Of a stretch of DNA of 64,000 bases, positions 19,674 to 27,377 are shown piece after piece (the stretch's first letter is position 1; each line of letters starts with the position of its first letter). Position numbers and translations under genes: made by a program. The notes beneath the pieces were generated by a model. It searched no databases. It was not told the DNA's origin and saw only the letters and a list, made by a program, of their open reading frames with translations. Origin of the DNA: Hahella sp. KA22 (GTDB lineage: Bacteria > Pseudomonadota > Gammaproteobacteria > Pseudomonadales > Oleiphilaceae); contig NZ_CP035490.1 in NCBI RefSeq assembly GCF_004135205.1, forward strand, positions 4,817,644 through 4,881,643, given 5' to 3'.

Positions 19674-20324
19674 CTACAATTCATACTCGCAGATGGCTTG
19701 ACCTTGATATACGCCAGTTTTCCCAAAAGAAGGATCTGGATCCACCGAAAGCGGCGTCACCTCTACTTTGGACATACCATATTTAAACGTAACAACCGAG
19801 TAATACTTATCTTTATACTCCACTATTTCTCCCTTAACAGGTCTTACTCCGCTTTTACCAATCATATCCGCGCTCACATTATTAAATTCATCTACTGCAT
19901 AATTACCCCTTACCCAATACTGGAACTTCTCATCAAGCCAAGCGACTTGCATTACTTTTTCTTTCACGCCGTCATTATTAAAATCTGCTTCGAATAGCTT
20001 AACCTTCATTCTGTCTAACTTCTTCTCTATAGACCTCAATGATTTATTCCATCTTCCAACGCCCGAATCTGCACTAACAAAGCTTGGATTATAAGAATTA
20101 TCTTGAATTAACATTTTCACTCCCATATAGGTTGGCATATCTGTCCAGACCGGAATAAAACTCTTTCCACCTATATCTACAATGGCATTATAGTTAGACT
20201 TGTTTTCTTTTATTTCTTCCCGGCTTTTCTCTATCCAATCACACAATTCGCTTGCGCGAGAGATAGAGCCAGAAATGGCAAAAAAAACCATAACAGAGAT
20301 TATTGAAATAAACTTAAAATTCAC
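19674..20324 (-). CDS. secreted protein upstream of the RTX gene, candidate immunity or accessory factor
   Basis: This 216-residue protein has a Sec signal peptide (cleavage near SRASELC, residue 24). The mature part has an early ELC cysteine, an acidic ADFNNDGVKEKV segment, and a C-terminal cysteine in AICEYEL. The 243-residue protein at 22590-23321 has the same architecture (ELC, ADGNNDGKKEDV, VCTYES), so the two are probably distant paralogues. The start is GTG with AAGGAG five bases upstream, very like the start of the RTX gene 49 bp downstream, so the two are likely co-transcribed. A periplasmic immunity role against the lysozyme-like domain is possible but unproven. No known family is recognised. 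Confidence 0.75.
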   Translation of the reverse strand: MNFKFISIISVMVFFAISGSISRASELCDWIEKSREEIKENKSNYNAIVDIGGKSFIPVWTDMPTYMGVKMLIQDNSYNPSFVSADSGVGRWNKSLRSIEKKLDRMKVKLFEADFNNDGVKEKVMQVAWLDEKFQYWVRGNYAVDEFNNVSADMIGKSGVRPVKGEIVEYKDKYYSVVTFKYGMSKVEVTPLSVDPDPSFGKTGVYQGQAICEYEL

Positions 20325-20574
20325 AAAAACTCCTTCTGCATTTTTTTATAGGAAAGAGCCATATCATGCTTACTTTGCATTCATACAGAAATATCTCTTC
20401 TCGTATAGCTGATATGATATTCCTGCATAACGACAAAGTACGACTAATGGCCCACCTCAAAATTTTTACGTACCTTGCTTGATTTCTATAATAACTGGAT
20501 TTCCTCAAGGTTCGTTCTGGCGCAACGAGCAAATGTCAGTCATCTCTCGGTACGATAACAGCCTCCCATGAAGC

Positions 20575-20949
20575 TCAAACGTTAAAACCCCCGCCTCTAC
20601 GCGCCAAACTCCTAGCTGTCCCAGACTTTTCCCTCCCTGGTCTTACCCAAGCGATGTCGCAGGTAGAGTCGGCGGTCATCTGTTTATCTCGCTGGTTATC
20701 AGAGGTGAAGCCGCTTTGGGTGGGAAATCCGGGGTTGTTTCTGGGAGTGTCGAACATGTGATAGACAGTGACCGCGTTGGACTTTCCGAAAAGGTAATCC
20801 TGCGCCAGTTTGTCAGCGCCGCTGGCGTCTCCGATAACGAAGCCAGCTTGATTTCTCAGCGCCTGGTCAATAGCGGGTGCGTAGTGTTGCTCGAATTCTT
20901 GTGCAGTAAGATCGAGATGACCGCTTATAAAATAAACAGCCTTATCCAT
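20575..20949 (-). CDS. SLOG-like (DUF2493/cpYpsA-type) protein, array copy 1, intact
   Basis: This 124-residue protein has a Rossmann-like start (VYFISGHLDLT), the glycine-rich FVIGDASGADKLAQDYL typical of SLOG nucleotide-binding proteins, then VYHMFDTPRNNPGF and a conserved tail with CDIAWVRPGREKSGTA. It is nearly identical to copy 4 (24572-24928) except for a six-residue C-terminal extension (GGGFNV) caused by a changed stop codon. AAGGAG lies upstream of the ATG. SLOG domains bind nucleotides or their derivatives; the ligand here is unknown. It precedes the 216-residue secreted protein and the RTX gene. Confidence 0.75.
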   Translation of the reverse strand: MDKAVYFISGHLDLTAQEFEQHYAPAIDQALRNQAGFVIGDASGADKLAQDYLFGKSNAVTVYHMFDTPRNNPGFPTQSGFTSDNQRDKQMTADSTCDIAWVRPGREKSGTARSLARRGGGFNV

Positions 20950-21159
20950 GCATAACGTCTCCTTGTGAGTAGCAGATTCAAAAGGCTTCCAAGCTCTCTC
21001 AACAGGGCGACGAATTTGCGTGCCCCATGCCAGCGGGAAGGTTCCTTGTTACGAGTGATTCTGCCAAGATCGTCAAAAATTGAAAAGCGATTGCCTGTTA
21101 TTTTCCTTCAAAATCAGAGAGGTAACTCACTTTTTAAATAACTGCAGAATTAATAGGCT
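20595..21159. repeat. SLOG repeat unit R1 (gene plus conserved leader)
   Basis: About 565 bp covering the SLOG coding region and about 210 bp of upstream leader are highly similar to unit R4 (24573-25139); differences are scattered point changes. The left boundary is at the SLOG stop codon and the right boundary at AATTAATAGGC. The leader contains conserved AACAGGGCGACGAATT and CTGCAGAATTAATAGG blocks. The leader may carry the promoter of each cassette. Confidence 0.8.
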
Positions 21160-21215
21160 AGTTAGAAGCTTGCTGTTTCTTTTTTCCGACCAGAGCTGGA
21201 TCGCCATCACTAATT

Positions 21216-21373
21216 TCATACTGTATTTTCGTATATGTAATCTACATATAATCCTTTACCTGTATTGACACCTTGCGCTCCTTCTACCCAGCGCCATACA
21301 ACAGGATATACTCCTTGCTTAACAACATAATCACCATCTACATGATCGCTAATTATCCTTTTTTCATTCCTTT
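21216..21373 (-). pseudogene. C-terminal gene remnant in the array
   Basis: A minus-strand open stretch of about 50 codons ends at a TGA at 21216-21218. It encodes a coding-like peptide (DHVDGDYVVKQGVYPVVW, then RWVEGAQGVNTGKGLYVDY) but has no start codon; a stop lies directly upstream. It follows the 268-residue lipoprotein gene and abuts repeat unit R1. It is probably the tail of a cargo gene cut by the repeat. The family is unknown. Confidence 0.35.
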
Positions 21374-21381
21374 ACACCTAA

Positions 21382-22188
21382 TCAGTTATCTGACCATTTA
21401 TAATCAACCACCATAGCCTTTTCTACTATATCGCGAAGCTCTGCATCATATTTAACAATAACGCTAATAGGTAAGTATTCCTTATAAAATTTATACGTAA
21501 TATCAACACGTCCATTTACTACATATGAGACTGTACATTGATTTAGTGGAATAGCCCCTCCTCCCCGACAGTCGACAAAGAAAGGTCGTCCCAAAGGGGT
21601 TTTATAAATACTTTCAGGAGCTTTATACCCAACAGCAAGCAAATGCTTTGGGCGCTCATCAGCTGACTTCCAATAGCATGCTTCGAGTCCCTCCTCAGTA
21701 TACTCGCAGTTATTATAACTCCCTTTTGCCTGATAAAACCGGTTCTCAGCTCTATCTTGAAACACTCCAGAACTATATCCAGAATAAGTTAGAGAAATAC
21801 TTTCCGGCATTAGCTTCAAGTCAGCACTCATACCACCTGTATCTTTCAGCCTGTAATTCAGCCTTATACCTTTTGTAGCGACGGGATTATCTGGACAACC
21901 TTCTGGCTCCGTAGGATCAGGCCTATGAGGTAGATCTTCACTATCTTTGACTGCTCGGAACTGTAGGTTAGTCTCGTAGGGAAACCTGAATACTGTTTTC
22001 CCCAAAGCCACATATACATTTCCTTCCGCATTCTTCTTACATAGGTCAGGCCTATATTCAATATTCCCCGCAAAGCTAGCATTCCTATTAGTCTCACCAT
22101 TCTCTTCACTATCCGCATATCCATGCTGACAACCAACTATGAAAAACAGTGCAATGCTCCAGTCGATACACTTTTTATATCTTCCCAT
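21382..22188 (-). CDS. putative lipoprotein, array cargo, unknown function
   Basis: This 268-residue protein begins with a signal sequence and a lipobox-like FFIVGC (Cys at about residue 20). The mature protein has several cysteines (DLCKKN, EGCPDN, NNCEYTEE, EACYWK, VDCRGG, NQCTVSY), suggesting disulfides in the periplasm. A GNVYVALGKTVFRFPYE segment recalls periplasmic immunity proteins of type VI effectors, but I cannot confirm this. It lies between decayed SLOG copy 2 and repeat unit R1. G+C is lower than in the flanking chromosome. Confidence 0.7.
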   Translation of the reverse strand: MGRYKKCIDWSIALFFIVGCQHGYADSEENGETNRNASFAGNIEYRPDLCKKNAEGNVYVALGKTVFRFPYETNLQFRAVKDSEDLPHRPDPTEPEGCPDNPVATKGIRLNYRLKDTGGMSADLKLMPESISLTYSGYSSGVFQDRAENRFYQAKGSYNNCEYTEEGLEACYWKSADERPKHLLAVGYKAPESIYKTPLGRPFFVDCRGGGAIPLNQCTVSYVVNGRVDITYKFYKEYLPISVIVKYDAELRDIVEKAMVVDYKWSDN

Positions 22189-22380
22189 TTGTCAAACCCT
22201 GCATGCTGTCTCGTATGTATACATCACCACTAAAAAGCCATTAAAACAAAAAATTAAATAAATCTTCCTCCTGATCTCCGCTTCAGTATTCCTCCTCATT
22301 AAACGAACCAAAACGACAATTAACGCCTAAAAATAGGCTCTGGGCCAGCAAGCGCCTTTCCCAAAGGCTAACTTCTCGAC

Positions 22381-22560
22381 TTATCCACCAGTAGGGTGAG
22401 TGTTTCTTGGGGTATCGAACAGATGGTAGATATTGACTGCGCTGGATTTACCCTCAACATATTTCTGCGCCAGATCGCCAATAACAGGAGATTTGTGCTG
22501 CTCGAGTTCCTGTGGGGTAAGATCAAGATGACAGCTTATAAAACAAACTGTCTTCTCCAT
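22381..22560 (-). pseudogene. SLOG-like array copy 2, internally deleted and truncated
   Basis: The frame starts at an ATG (22560) with AAGGAG upstream, like the intact copies, and encodes MEKTVCFISCHLDLTPQE. It then lacks about 20 residues, including the IGDxxGADK core, and stops after FDTPRNTHP, losing the whole C-terminal third. The shortened SPVIGDLAQKYVEGKS is shared with copy 3, so both descend from one deleted ancestor. It may still be translated as a 59-residue peptide. Confidence 0.65.
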
Positions 22561-22589
22561 GGATAACATCTCCTTGTGGGCAGTAGATT

Positions 22590-23321
22590 CTACCTTTCTT
22601 TAAATGGGCTCTCATATGTGCACACGCCAAGCCCGACATCATTTCCAACATCACTTCCATATGGGAGTGTGGGCTCATGCACTATGACAGACACCTCACT
22701 AAACCATGCCAGATACACCCTTCCTTTATAGGAAAAAGGAAATCCGTCCCCCATGCTATACCCTGTTTTTTCGTCAAATAAGCCATCCTTGTTTATAGAA
22801 ATCATTCTATATAATAGCCCCTTATTTTCTCGAATCTTTATACCTCCAACCTCACTTTTCTCCAATGTAATGACCAAAATCAAGACATCCTCTTTTTTTC
22901 CATCATTATTTCCATCAGCGCGTGAAATATAAGTTTCCACCTCATCACTTAAGTAGTATTTTTTTTCCGTTAACCAGCTCTCTTCACTAAATACATGATT
23001 ATTTTTATCAAGATTTTTAAGATAATACCCCTCGTAAGCAGCCAAATATTTCCCTTTATCAACAGGAGTCATTTTAGGAACGTAAAAACCTTTAAATTCT
23101 TCATCTGGTTTAAGACCCATAAAATAATATTCTGGCGGCTTACGGTTCAGGTAATCTAAAAACTCATGACATAATTCAAGTCCTTTCCCTTTTTCCATTT
23201 TGTAATCAGCATTACAAAATTGCGAGAGAAGCGACAAAATAAAAAAAAGCATCACTTTCTTTATCACGAATACTTTTCTCTCTTCACTTCGCAAAACCTC
23301 ATTATCGATAATATTTTTCAT
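22590..23321 (-). CDS. secreted protein, array cargo, paralogue of the 216-aa protein
   Basis: This 243-residue protein has a hydrophobic segment (VMLFFILSLLSQFCNA, about residues 23-38) that looks like a signal peptide preceded by an unusually long basic N-terminus; an internal GTG near residue 19 may be the real start. The mature part has ELCHEF, the acidic ADGNNDGKKEDV and a final VCTYES, parallel to the 216-residue protein next to the RTX gene. It sits between SLOG copies 2 and 3 and is AT-rich. Function unknown; a periplasmic partner or immunity role is inference. Confidence 0.7.
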   Translation of the reverse strand: MKNIIDNEVLRSEERKVFVIKKVMLFFILSLLSQFCNADYKMEKGKGLELCHEFLDYLNRKPPEYYFMGLKPDEEFKGFYVPKMTPVDKGKYLAAYEGYYLKNLDKNNHVFSEESWLTEKKYYLSDEVETYISRADGNNDGKKEDVLILVITLEKSEVGGIKIRENKGLLYRMISINKDGLFDEKTGYSMGDGFPFSYKGRVYLAWFSEVSVIVHEPTLPYGSDVGNDVGLGVCTYESPFKER

Positions 23322-23490
23322 AACGACCTATTCTGTCAAAATTTATAGTATCCCGCCCAATACAGGGTCACCCCCATATAAATCGCTTTATTTAGAAGCA
23401 ACCAAAATTATATTCACGCACTTTATCCACATGTGAGACAGCACGGAAGTCTTCATTATGGAAATAAATGAAAATTTACTCTTTTCATAT

Positions 23491-23800
23491 TTAAGGCCTC
23501 TTTCTACGCACCAAATTCCCAGCGCTCCTATTTCTCCCTTCTTTCCCAACCCAAGGAGGATCGTAAGTAGAGCCAGCGGACATATGTCTATCTCGTCGGT
23601 TATTGGAGGTGAAACCGCTTCAGAGAAAAACCCGGGGTTGCTTCTAAAGGTGTCGAACATTTGATGAACAACGAACGCATCAGATTTACCCTCAAGGTAG
23701 TCCTGCGTCATATCGTCAATAACGGGAGATTGGTATTGCTCGATTTCCTGAGGGTAAGATCAAGAGGACCATTTTTTATAAGACAAACAATCTTCTCCAT
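23491..23800 (-). pseudogene. SLOG-like array copy 3, frameshifted
   Basis: From the ATG at 23800 the frame encodes MEKIVCLIKN-like sequence, then must shift once after CTTACC and again after NPGF to keep similarity to the intact copies. With both shifts restored it reads EIEQYQSPVIDDMTQDYLEG, FVVHQMFDTFRSNPGF, GFTSNNRRDRHMSAGSTYD and a tail ending RSAGNLVRR, stopping at 23491. It carries the same internal deletion as copy 2. Not functional as a full SLOG protein. Confidence 0.7.
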
Positions 23801-23990
23801 GGATAACGTCTCCTTGTGAGCAGTAGGTTCGAAAGGCTTCCAAGCTATACAACAGGGCGACAAATTAACGCGCTCTATGCAGGCAGGAAGGAGTTCCTTA
23901 TTACGAGAGATTCTCCCAACTTCAGCAACTCTTGAAAAGCGATAATCTATTGTTCTCTATAAAACCAGATGAATAGCTCACACTTTTAAA
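23491..23990. repeat. SLOG repeat unit R3, diverged
   Basis: The unit comprises the decayed SLOG copy and its leader. The leader retains the TAACGTCTCCTTGTGAGCAG block, GGCTTCCAAGCT, CAACAGGGCGAC and the GAAAAGCGAT block of R1 and R4, with many substitutions and small indels, showing that it is an older duplicate. Confidence 0.7.
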
Positions 23991-24018
23991 CCATAAAAGA
24001 CAACCGGCAAGCTGAGCC

Positions 24019-24441
24019 CTACTCCCCCTTAAATTTCATCGTTCGACCCAGCTCGTCAAGAGCGTTTATTACTACCGCCTCCACCCGCTCTCTTTCCTCA
24101 GGATCTTCTATATAGGTTAAAGACTCCAAAATTGAAGCATTTCGATAAAGACTGTTCACCTCATATAAATTACCGCCAAGAAACAGTACAAAAATGGTTA
24201 TTTCCGGCATCCCAGAATCCAATTGGACAAGCCAAGAATCACTTTCTCTATCTAAAACCCAGTAGTCGCCTTCGTTTATCTCTCCGAGCGGAGTGGGATA
24301 TATATAAGGGAGTCTTGGCAAAGAGCCTCGTGTCATCGCTTTCCCGACTTTGGAACTACCCCGATGTGTTAAAATAGTATCTTGCACCTTCAGGCAATTT
24401 TGTGCTGTAAGATCTTCTATTACATAGTTCATTGCCAACAC
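24019..24441 (-). CDS. hypothetical protein, array cargo
   Basis: This 140-residue protein has no signal peptide or membrane segment, unlike the other cargo. It has the look of a small cytoplasmic alpha/beta protein (YPTPLGEINEGDYWVLD, SWLVQLDSG, ITIFVLFLGGNLYEVNSLY) with an acidic helical C-terminus (EDPEERERVEAVVINALDEL). The start is a GTG with poor Shine-Dalgarno; an ATG three codons later is equally likely. It lies between SLOG copy 4 and unit R3. No family recognised. Confidence 0.65.
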   Translation of the reverse strand: MLAMNYVIEDLTAQNCLKVQDTILTHRGSSKVGKAMTRGSLPRLPYIYPTPLGEINEGDYWVLDRESDSWLVQLDSGMPEITIFVLFLGGNLYEVNSLYRNASILESLTYIEDPEERERVEAVVINALDELGRTMKFKGE

Positions 24442-24571
24442 GTCACTTTCAAATATTCAGTTAATACAATTGCATTTTAGGCAGATGCATCACACTTAGG
24501 CTTCAAGCCATTCTAAGATACCAATACAATCATCACACCGCGTGAAAACCAGCTAGGGCTTATAACCTGCA

Positions 24572-24928
24572 TTACCTACGCGCCAAATTCCTAGCCGTCC
24601 CGGACTTCTCCCTCCCTGGTCTGACCCAAGCGATGTCGCAGGTAGAGTCGGCGGTCATCTGTTTATCTCGTTGGTTATCGGAGGTGAAGCCGCTTCGGGT
24701 GGGAAATCCGGGGTTGTTTCTGGGAGTGTCGAACATGTGGTAGACAGTAACCGCGTTGGACTTTCCGAAAAGGTAGTCTTGCGCCAGTTTGTCCGCGCCG
24801 CGGGCGTCTCCGATAACGAAGCTGGCTTGGTTTTCCAGCGCCTGGTCAATAGCGGGTGCGTAGTGTCGCTCGAATTCCTGTGGGGTAAGATCAAGATGAC
24901 CGCTTATAAAACAAACAGTCTTCTCCAT
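24572..24928 (-). CDS. SLOG-like (DUF2493/cpYpsA-type) protein, array copy 4, intact
   Basis: This 118-residue protein has the same layout as copy 1: CFISGHLDLTPQEF, FVIGDARGADKLAQDYL, VYHMFDTPRNNPGF and CDIAWVRPGREKSGTARN, ending LARR. It has an AAGGAG Shine-Dalgarno. It is the right-most cassette and opens the array in the direction of transcription. A nucleotide-derivative-binding role is inferred from the SLOG-like core. Confidence 0.75.
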   Translation of the reverse strand: MEKTVCFISGHLDLTPQEFERHYAPAIDQALENQASFVIGDARGADKLAQDYLFGKSNAVTVYHMFDTPRNNPGFPTRSGFTSDNQRDKQMTADSTCDIAWVRPGREKSGTARNLARR

Positions 24929-25139
24929 GAATAACGTCTCCTTGTGAGCAATCGATTCGAAAGGCTTCCGAGCTTTCTCAACAGGGCGACGAATTAGCGT
25001 GCTCCATGCCGGCGGGAAGGTTCCTTGTTACGAGTGATTCTGCCAAGATCGTCAAAAATTGAAAAGCGATTACCTGTTATTTTTCTTCAAAATCAGAGAG
25101 GTAACTCACTTTTTCAAATAACTGCAGAATTAATAGGCA
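24573..25139. repeat. SLOG repeat unit R4
   Basis: About 566 bp, near-identical to R1 and in the same orientation, about 4 kb apart. The right boundary (AATTAATAGGC) is also the right edge of the AT-rich array; beyond it normal chromosomal composition resumes before the MipA gene. Recombination between R1 and R4 would delete the three intervening cargo genes. Confidence 0.8.
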
Positions 25140-25223
25140 AGATTGACCGACGGCTGAGGCGAAGAGGCCAAGCCCTAAGGCGTGTCTGGCCCCTGTCTGA
25201 TGGTTGTTCCGAGCATGGTTTGC

Positions 25224-25970
25224 TCAGAACAAGTACAGGAAGTTTAACGCGGTGCTCCATACCGTGCTTCGATCCACCAACGGCGAATCAGTGATTTCGT
25301 CTCCCAGCCAGCGCACTTCCGCTGAGTGAGAGATACGCCAGTGTTCCGACAATGCAGTGAATAGCTCATAGCCGACAAAAGGCGTCAGCGTGTCATCGCC
25401 TTCATAGGCGCTGCGATCGGAGGTAGCTTCGCTATCAAGAACGCCATAGTAGTAGTCTACGTAGTCACTGCTGCGATAGTAAAAGCCTGCTGAAGGCGTC
25501 AGATAGAGCGTCTCGCTTAACTTTTGCGGTGCGGAGAAACTGGCGCTGGCGACCAGCCCTTTATAAGCGCCGGACACATCGTGTGCGATGGCGGCGTTCA
25601 ACGAGCCCTGATCGAATGCGTACTCCACTCCCACGCCCAAGTCGATACTGGCGTCTCTATCGTCCATTCCGGCAAAGACGACGGAGTCTGACGCATCATA
25701 TCCGCCGTCTCCCATTCCCAGGCTGATGTAGGCGCTCAAACCACTGTCGCCATCGCCCACTACGCGATAATCAGCCTCAGTTCCGCTAATGCTGAAACGA
25801 TCTCCTTCATACGAAATCGCCGGATAGACCGCCAGCTCATCTGAGCCGCTGACACCTTCGTACTCCGATTTCCAGGCTGCTGCGCCAACGCCGAGCATGA
25901 AATCCCCGGCGCACGCCGATCCGGCGCTCAAACATAAAGACAGCGCAACAAACTTCCTTTTACTTACCAC
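25224..25970 (-). CDS. MipA/OmpV family outer-membrane protein
   Basis: A GTG at 25970 with GAGG eight bases upstream starts a clean signal peptide (VSKRKFVALSLCLSAGSACA). The mature protein (about 225 residues) has alternating beta strands, VYPAISYEGDRFSI near the start and a terminal aromatic strand ending NFLYLF, as in MipA/OmpV proteins. These are beta-barrel proteins proposed to scaffold murein enzymes or to respond to stress. The frame is open for 16 more codons upstream, but the signal peptide supports the internal start. It marks the right border of the array. Confidence 0.8.
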   Translation of the reverse strand: MVSKRKFVALSLCLSAGSACAGDFMLGVGAAAWKSEYEGVSGSDELAVYPAISYEGDRFSISGTEADYRVVGDGDSGLSAYISLGMGDGGYDASDSVVFAGMDDRDASIDLGVGVEYAFDQGSLNAAIAHDVSGAYKGLVASASFSAPQKLSETLYLTPSAGFYYRSSDYVDYYYGVLDSEATSDRSAYEGDDTLTPFVGYELFTALSEHWRISHSAEVRWLGDEITDSPLVDRSTVWSTALNFLYLF

Positions 25971-26200
25971 AAGATACCTCACTTTCTCGTTGTTATTGAA
26001 AGACATAAGCCTAACCACGAAATGGCTCGCGCAACAAGCTGATTATTTTGTATCAGAAATATGACACCTGAGCATTACTCACTTATTGTCTTCCTAAAAA
26101 AACAATCCACTTTGCTTCATTGGTTTCCTCCATACCCCGCCGAGCCTAGAATAAAAACAGCACATTCAACGCCACCACTTCCCCCCAAGGAGGACATACC

Positions 26201-27328
26201 GTGCTTACTTCAGCCGAGCTCAGCCGCTACAGTCGCCATCTCAGCCTGCCGGAGTTTGGCCGCTCAGGTCAGGAGCGCTTGCGGGCTTCCCGCGTGTTGA
26301 TCGTGGGCGCCGGCGGATTGGGATCTCCTCTGGGACTGTATTTAGCGGCGGCGGGTGTGGGTGTTTTGGGGATTGTGGATGGCGATGTGGTGGAGGAAAG
26401 CAATCTGCAGCGGCAGGTTCTGTATACCGTAAATGATATTGGTCACTCCAAAGCCGAACGCGCCGCCGCTCGTTTAAGCGCGCTGAACCCTCACGTAGAC
26501 ATACGCCCCTACGCGATGACGCTGTCCTCGGAAAACGCTCTTGCGCTGATCAATGACTATGACTTGGTGATCGACGGCACAGACAACTTCCCCACTCGTT
26601 ACCTGACCAACGACGCCTGCGTGCTCACCGGCAAACCCAATGTGTATGGCAGCATCTTTCAGTTCGAAGGACAGGCCAGCGTGTTTCATCATGATGGCGG
26701 CCCTTGCTATCGCTGCCTGTTTCCAGAACCGCCTCCGCCGGGCATGGTTCCCTCCTGCGCGGAGGGCGGCGTACTGGGCGTATTGCCCGCCATGATCGCG
26801 AGCATACAGGCGACCGAGGCTATCAAGATCATCACTGGCATAGGCGACACCTTGAGCGGCCGCCTATTGCAATACAACGCATTGAGTATGAGTTTTGAGG
26901 AGTTGCGGCTGCGAAGAGATTCCCAGTGTCCCGTCTGCGGAGACCTTCCCAGCATCAGGGCGTTGATTGATTACGACGCCTTTTGCGGCATACCTAAAAA
27001 CCTCATGCAGGAGAGCAATATCAGCCCGGAAGCGCTGCACGCGCGACTGCAACAGGGTGAGAATCTGACGCTGATTGACGTTCGGGAGCATTACGAACGG
27101 GAGATTTGCGCCATTGCCGGCAGCCTGCACATTCCACTGCAAACCCTGCCGGCGCGAATAAACGAGTTCGCCAAAGAGCAAACGCTGGTGTTCTACTGCA
27201 AGTCAGGCGGACGCTCCGCCAGCGCCCGTGATTTATTTAACGATGCTGATTTCAAACGCGTCTATAACTTAAGCGGAGGCATTCTCGCCTGGGCGGCCAA
27301 AGTCGACCCAGACATGCCCCGCTATTGA
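26201..27328 (+). CDS. moeB: MoeB/ThiF-type adenylyltransferase fused to a rhodanese domain
   Basis: Residues 1-250 form an E1-like domain: nucleotide-binding GAGGLGSPLGLYLAAAGVG, a catalytic-Asp region DGTDNFPTRY, and zinc-binding CYRC and CPVCG pairs. Residues of about 275-375 form a rhodanese domain with active-site loop FYCKSGGRS. Such fusions adenylate the C-terminal Gly-Gly of MoaD/ThiS-like proteins and supply sulfur for molybdopterin or related cofactors. A MoaD/ThiS-like gene lies 1.2 kb downstream on the other strand and is a plausible substrate. The start is GTG with a strong AAGGAGG. Confidence 0.9.
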   Translation: MLTSAELSRYSRHLSLPEFGRSGQERLRASRVLIVGAGGLGSPLGLYLAAAGVGVLGIVDGDVVEESNLQRQVLYTVNDIGHSKAERAAARLSALNPHVDIRPYAMTLSSENALALINDYDLVIDGTDNFPTRYLTNDACVLTGKPNVYGSIFQFEGQASVFHHDGGPCYRCLFPEPPPPGMVPSCAEGGVLGVLPAMIASIQATEAIKIITGIGDTLSGRLLQYNALSMSFEELRLRRDSQCPVCGDLPSIRALIDYDAFCGIPKNLMQESNISPEALHARLQQGENLTLIDVREHYEREICAIAGSLHIPLQTLPARINEFAKEQTLVFYCKSGGRSASARDLFNDADFKRVYNLSGGILAWAAKVDPDMPRY

Positions 27329-27377
27329 TCCGTTCCCATCTCCACCTGCGCTTTAATTAGGGGCCGCTGCGACCGGA

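Noticed and set aside
20314-20532. Minus-strand frame of 72 codons before the 216-aa protein
   Set aside because: It overlaps the start of the 216-aa gene, lacks a ribosome site and shows no protein-like pattern.
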